The translations under genes were made by a program, and so were the position numbers. A stretch of 64,000 nt of DNA, from assembly GCA_027886905.1 (NCBI GenBank), contig JAPCJO010000002.1, positions 1-64,000 of the forward strand, in the 5' to 3' direction. Position 1 is the first letter of the stretch, and each line of letters begins with the position of its first letter. Of this stretch, positions 60,228-64,000 are shown in pieces. The notes under the pieces were generated by a model. That model was not told the origin of the DNA, searched no databases, and saw nothing but the letters and a program-made list of their open reading frames with translations. Source of the DNA: Nitrososphaerota archaeon. GTDB lineage: Archaea; Thermoproteota; Nitrososphaeria; Nitrososphaerales; Gagatemarchaeaceae.

Positions 60228-61331
60228 CTACTGGCCCACGCCCAGGGTGTTCCCTATCCCGGCCAGGAGGACGGCCTCGCCCTCCTTCGTCCTCTCCTGG
60301 ATTATCCTCTTGACGAGGCTCACCGCCTTCTCCGCGCCGTCCGCTATCTCCTTCTTCATCGTCGCCATCACGTCGAGGTCGCCTTCCTTGACGAGTACGG
60401 CGTAGACCGGTATGTCGTGCTTGGTGGCGACCTCCTCGATCTGGAACTTCTCGACGCCCAAGCCTCCTATGGCGGCGCCGACCCCCTCAGCGACCTGGCC
60501 CGTCTCCTCGCCCTCGAGCTTGCCCGCCGCGTCCACCATGATGATCGCCTTCAGAGGGACGTTCATCTCCTCCACGAGGCGCCGGATTGCGACTCCCGGC
60601 TGTCCCACGTACCCCATCGGCCCCTCGGCCTTGAGCACATAGAGCGTCCGGCCCTCGAATGCCGTCGTGCCTACGACCGTGTCCTTGGCCACCGTCTGCT
60701 TCGGAGCCCCGCTGATGAACCTAGACGCCACCAGTGGGCCTACCCCGTCGCCGATGGGCATCCCCGTCTTGACCGAGTCCATCGCCTTCGACAGCGCGTC
60801 TGCCTGCTCCATTATCTGTGGGAGGCTCATCTGAAGCTGCATGAGCGCCATGGACGAGCCTGCCTTCTTTCCGAGCAGGTAGTAGTGCCTCACCACCTTG
60901 GTTATGGTGTTCAGGCCGCTCGCCAGCTCCAGCATGTTCTGCGCCACCGAGAGGGAGACCGCGTCTGCGTTCCCGATGATGCCCCTTATCTCTGCCCTGG
61001 CCCTTTCGTCGCTCGTCTCCGCGATATGCTCGACCTTCCCGATGATCCCGGCCGGATCCATGCCCTCCGGCATTATCGTGACATAGTCCAGGAAGCGGTC
61101 CACCCTCTCGCCGACGTCGCCCGTCGGGGAGCCCTTTTGCCCGAAGTAGTCCAAGACCTCCCTCCTCGCCTTATCCCTCATCGACTCGAGACGGCCGAGC
61201 GACTTGCCGATGCTGTTGACCGAGAGGCGCGACTGGATCCTCCCGCCGTAGAATATGAAGACGAAGATTAGGACGTAGTAGGCGGAGCTGAGGATGGTGC
61301 TCAGGCTGACGCCTCCCAGCGGGCTAGACAT
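60228..61331 (-). CDS. DUF1512 family archaeal membrane protein
   Basis: 367 residues with one N-terminal span (LSSAYYVLIFVFIFYGGRIQ) and a long soluble domain. The latter has the DUF1512 blocks LVASRFISG, VVGTTAFEGRTLYVLKAEGPMGYVGQPG, IMVDAAGKLEGEETGQVAEGVGAAIGG and AGIGNTLGVGQ. The family is archaeal only and uncharacterised; the Gly-rich segment suggests a nucleotide- or phosphate-binding loop. ATG 61331. Confidence 0.88.
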   Translation of the reverse strand: MSSPLGGVSLSTILSSAYYVLIFVFIFYGGRIQSRLSVNSIGKSLGRLESMRDKARREVLDYFGQKGSPTGDVGERVDRFLDYVTIMPEGMDPAGIIGKVEHIAETSDERARAEIRGIIGNADAVSLSVAQNMLELASGLNTITKVVRHYYLLGKKAGSSMALMQLQMSLPQIMEQADALSKAMDSVKTGMPIGDGVGPLVASRFISGAPKQTVAKDTVVGTTAFEGRTLYVLKAEGPMGYVGQPGVAIRRLVEEMNVPLKAIIMVDAAGKLEGEETGQVAEGVGAAIGGLGVEKFQIEEVATKHDIPVYAVLVKEGDLDVMATMKKEIADGAEKAVSLVKRIIQERTKEGEAVLLAGIGNTLGVGQ

Positions 61332-61416
61332 CCTCTAGACCTCCCGCCGCCCGCGACCCCAAACCACAGATGTCAACCATACGATTTCGCCTGTGGCCAT
61401 TGTATGGGACGTCCAA

Positions 61417-61454
61417 TATAAGGATAGTGGTATTGGTCATCCCATATCCTTATA
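61417..61454 (+). promoter_or_regulatory. Palindromic operator overlapping the PadR promoter
   Basis: TATAAGGATA (61417-61426) and its exact complement TATCCTTATA (61445-61454) form a 10-bp inverted repeat with an 18-bp spacer. The right arm merges with the TATA-like TTATAATT (61450-61457), ~35 bp before ATG 61490. A dimeric PadR repressor bound here would block TBP, suggesting autoregulation of the exporter operon. Confidence 0.65.
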
Positions 61455-61489
61455 ATTGCGGAGGGGATTGTCACCGACGGCCCTCAGCG

Positions 61490-61879
61490 ATGAAGATTGT
61501 GAAGGAAGACGAAGGAGAGGAGATGTGCGACATGCGCGGGATGCTGTCGTTCACCATCCTCTGGCTGCTCTCCAGGCGGCCGATGTACGGGCAGGAGCTC
61601 GCCACGGAGATAGGGAACCGGAGGGGAGACAAGCCCAACCCCGGGACGATATACCCGGCGCTCAAGGAGCTGGCCACCCGCCGGCTCATAGTGGCGAGCC
61701 AGCAGGGGCGGAACTCCGTCTACGAGCTCACGACGGAGGGGAAGGCCACGCTGGAGAGGTCGATGGAGTACTTCGAGAAGGCCTTCGGGGACATATTCAA
61801 CGAGCTGAGGCAGGTCCCGCCGGGCGCCACGAAGGTCCGGGCGAGGCGGCCTTCCGGCGGACGCCCAGCAAGGGTGTGA
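61490..61879 (+). CDS. PadR-family transcriptional regulator
   Basis: 129 residues from ATG 61490. PadR winged helix: MLSFTILWLLSRRPMYGQELATEIGNRRG, then GTIYPALKELATRRLI and RNSVYELTTEGKATL. An N-terminal acidic extension and a C-terminal Arg-rich tail are extra. PadR proteins typically repress adjacent efflux ABC genes until a drug binds; the operator at 61417-61454 and the ABC genes 22 bp downstream fit this. The earlier start at 61370 would cover the operator and is rejected. Confidence 0.9.
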   Translation: MKIVKEDEGEEMCDMRGMLSFTILWLLSRRPMYGQELATEIGNRRGDKPNPGTIYPALKELATRRLIVASQQGRNSVYELTTEGKATLERSMEYFEKAFGDIFNELRQVPPGATKVRARRPSGGRPARV

Positions 61880-61901
61880 CCTGTCCTTTGCCGCGGTCGA
61901 T

Positions 61902-62663
61902 TTGAAGGGGGCGGGGTCGCTGCCAGAGAACGAGATCGAGATAGCCAACCTGACCAAGACCTACGGCAAGGTCGTCGCGCTGAACGACGTCTCACTAGAG
62001 GTCAGCGCCGGCGAGATACTCGGCCTCCTCGGGCCCAACGGCGCTGGGAAGAGCACCCTCATGAAGATAGTCGTAGGAATCCTGCGCCCGACCACGGGCT
62101 ACGTGAAGGTGGGCGGGAGCGACCTCGCGAAGGAGCCGGAGGCGGCCAAGAGGAACGTCGGCTACCTGCCGGAGAACCCGTCGCTCTACCCCGGGCTGAC
62201 GGTGAGCGAGTTCCTGAGCTTCCTGGGGAAGATCAGGGACGTCCCCGACGACGCGCTGCGGGACAAGATCTCCGAGGCGCTGATGACCTTCTCGCTCGAG
62301 GAGAAGGCGGACGCCATGCTGGGCGCGCTCTCGAAGGGGATGAAGCAGAAGGTAGCCCTCATCGCCGCGACGCTGCACGACCCGAAGGTGCTGGTGCTGG
62401 ACGAGCCGCTCACCGCCCTGGACCCCAAGACCCAGGTCTTCGTAAACAGCTGGATAGCTGCCCAGGGCAAGAAGGGGACGACGGTGCTCCTCTCGACCCA
62501 CAACCTGGAGATCGCGCAGGACCACGCGACGAGGATAGCGATAATCGACAAGGGCAGCATAATAGCCCTCGGGGCGCTCGACAGCCTCCGCAGGATGGCC
62601 GACGCTGGGAAGGACGCCAGGCTCGACGAGGTCTTCCTCAAGCTCACCGCCGAGACGGCGTAG
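61902..62663 (+). CDS. ABC transporter ATP-binding protein
   Basis: 253 residues, TTG start. Walker A LLGPNGAGKSTLM, Q-loop YLPENPSLYPGLTV, signature LSKGMKQKV, Walker B VLVLDEPLTALDP, H-loop LLSTHNLE. DRA/ABC-2-type export ATPase. Placed between PadR and the permease, so it powers drug or lipid export. Confidence 0.92.
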   Translation: MKGAGSLPENEIEIANLTKTYGKVVALNDVSLEVSAGEILGLLGPNGAGKSTLMKIVVGILRPTTGYVKVGGSDLAKEPEAAKRNVGYLPENPSLYPGLTVSEFLSFLGKIRDVPDDALRDKISEALMTFSLEEKADAMLGALSKGMKQKVALIAATLHDPKVLVLDEPLTALDPKTQVFVNSWIAAQGKKGTTVLLSTHNLEIAQDHATRIAIIDKGSIIALGALDSLRRMADAGKDARLDEVFLKLTAETA

Positions 62664-62693
62664 CCAGCGCACGCCATGGAGAACTGACCTCCC

Positions 62694-64000
62694 TTGAATG
62701 GCTGGAGCACCGTCGCGACCCTAGTCAGGTACTGGATGAAGGGGCGCTTCACCCGGGCAATAGCGGTATGGATGATCGTGGGCGAGTCCTTCGGTGTGGT
62801 CTTCGTCCTCTTCGTGGGAGGGACGTTCCTCTCCTTCTCCTCGAGGTTCAGCCTCGGCAGCGGCGTATCGGACGCCAGCCTGAGCCTGATCTTCGCGTTC
62901 TTCCTCGTGGGCCTCATCCAGAGCGGGTTCAACGGGAGCGGCCTCCCGGTCTCCTCCGCTGACGTCGACTACGTCTTCACGTCTCCGGTGAGGCCGCGCG
63001 AGGTCTTCGCCGCGAAGGTGCTGATGAACTCCGTGACGACGGTGCTGCTGTCGTTCCCGCCCATCTTCGTCTTGTACTTCAGGTTCGCCGAGTCCTACGG
63101 GACGCCCGACGCCGCGGCCGTCCTCGCGGGGTTGGTGACCCTCGCCTTCTTCGTGATGGGGCTGTTCCTCAGCGCCGACATCACCCTCTCGCTCAACTCG
63201 AAGTTCGGGCCCAGGGTCAGGCTCCTCAGGAACGCCCTGATGGCCGCTGTGATCGTGGTCAGCCTCGTCCCGATCGCGCTGCTGATCCCGGGCGCCCCTC
63301 CCATCCTGGGAGAGGTGGTCGACGTCCTGCCGAACGGGCTGGCGGCCAAGGTGAGCTTCGACCTCCTGAGCGGCGCGAAGTGGACGGCCGAGGCGGGGCT
63401 CAGCCTCGTGGCGCTCGGCGCCTGGTTCGTGGGCCTCCTCGCCCTCGGCGTGAGGATGTCGCGGGCGCAGTTCTACGAGGTGCTGAGGCTGGAGGACGCC
63501 GACTCGGCCGCGGACGAGACGAAGCGCGGCTCGTCGAGGCTCGAGACGAACGGGAGGTCGGTCTGGGCGGTCGTGAGGGCGAAGGAGAGGGTGATGATGA
63601 GCAGGACCAAGGAGACGCGGAGCATGCTGATCAACACGCTCTTCCTCGCGGGCTTCATGGTGATCTACTCGCTCTCGGGGACCTTCCAGTCATCCCCGAC
63701 CTCGTTCTTGTTCATCCTCTTCATCATCGGCTCCTTCGGGTCGGGGACGGCCGCGAGGTGGCTAGAGAAGGAGAGGCTCTGGATAATCAAGACGTCCTCG
63801 CTCGACCTGACGCGCTACGTCCGGGAGGCCTACAGGGCGAGGGTCACGCCGCTGCTGCTCCTGCTGTCGCCGGTCGCGGCGGCAGTCGGCGCCCCGCTCA
63901 TCCTGGGCGACCTGAAGCACCCTGCCTCGCTCCTCCCCGTGGCCCTCTCTCTCCCGGGGGCGCTTGAGGTGGCGGCCGTCATGATGGCAGGAGGGATGTA
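62694..64000 (+). CDS. ABC-2-type permease subunit, 3' end cut by window edge
   Basis: TTG 62694 opens a frame running to the end of the window (at least 435 residues). LVRYWMKGRFTRAIAVWMIVGESF begins it; many hydrophobic segments follow (SLSLIFAFFLVGLIQSGF, LVTLAFFVMGLFLSA, AALMAAVIVVSLVPIALLIPG, FLAGFMVIYSLSG), separated by a charged cytoplasmic loop near 63480-63620. Also has DYVFTSPVRPREVFAAKVLMN, common in ABC-2-like exporters. Probably partner of the ATPase upstream. Confidence 0.85.
   Translation, partial: MNGWSTVATLVRYWMKGRFTRAIAVWMIVGESFGVVFVLFVGGTFLSFSSRFSLGSGVSDASLSLIFAFFLVGLIQSGFNGSGLPVSSADVDYVFTSPVRPREVFAAKVLMNSVTTVLLSFPPIFVLYFRFAESYGTPDAAAVLAGLVTLAFFVMGLFLSADITLSLNSKFGPRVRLLRNALMAAVIVVSLVPIALLIPGAPPILGEVVDVLPNGLAAKVSFDLLSGAKWTAEAGLSLVALGAWFVGLLALGVRMSRAQFYEVLRLEDADSAADETKRGSSRLETNGRSVWAVVRAKERVMMSRTKETRSMLINTLFLAGFMVIYSLSGTFQSSPTSFLFILFIIGSFGSGTAARWLEKERLWIIKTSSLDLTRYVREAYRARVTPLLLLLSPVAAAVGAPLILGDLKHPASLLPVALSLPGALEVAAVMMAGGM

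Overview
The window looks like a chromosomal segment of an archaeon, most likely a GC-rich member of the Thermoproteota close to the class Nitrososphaeria (Thaumarchaeota), perhaps a heterotrophic, acid-soil or acid-tolerant lineage. The evidence is: an archaeal-type PEP carboxylase, a DUF1512 protein, archaeal pilins with class III signal peptides, a thermopsin (A5) protease, F420-type flavoproteins, and the repeated archaeal layout of a TATA-like box about 25-30 bp upstream of the start codon with almost no 5' leader. TTG and GTG starts are common, and at least two genes seem to need CTG. The exact taxon is inference. No tRNA, rRNA or CRISPR array was seen.

Layout. 1-6.4 kb: a cut-off lipocalin-like (CrtC/AttH-type) gene, a small helical protein and a polyprenyl diphosphate synthase on the minus strand; then two overlapping tiny zinc-finger genes, an acidic-linker protein, a secreted protein and a HEAT-like protein. 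6.4-9.7 kb: three pilin-like genes sharing a 29-bp promoter block, next to the second copy of a ~135-bp non-coding repeat whose first copy lies at 2.7 kb. 9.8-24 kb: an M29-like protein that seems to lack its metal ligands, PEP synthase, a Cys-rich mini-protein, an MFS carrier, a 1171-residue membrane-anchored thermopsin-like protease, DUF1684, an F420-type oxidoreductase and a glycosyltransferase. 24-43 kb: a Tat-exported phosphoesterase, an orphan DNA methyltransferase with an N-terminal HTH-like segment, a K+-channel-like two-TM protein, several small enzymes (nitroreductase, VOC proteins, glutaredoxin, nicotinamidase, amidase), secreted surface proteins, a free-standing MIT-like protein, and a ppcA-aguB-aguA operon (anaplerotic CO2 fixation and agmatine to putrescine).

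44-49 kb: a lone TnpB with a 3' hairpin, followed by a stretch with a broken universal-stress-protein gene and a frameshifted Rieske gene in an operon with an MFS exporter. 49-58 kb: a nearly complete classical menaquinone pathway: menF-menD-menH-menB-menE-menA as one overlapping minus-strand operon and menC-menI diverging from it. Only the final methyltransferase (MenG/UbiE) is not evident. The side chain could come from the polyprenyl synthase at 1.6-2.6 kb. 58-64 kb: a hydrolase, an extradiol-dioxygenase-like VOC protein, DUF1512, and a PadR regulator with a palindromic operator in front of an ABC exporter that runs off the right edge.
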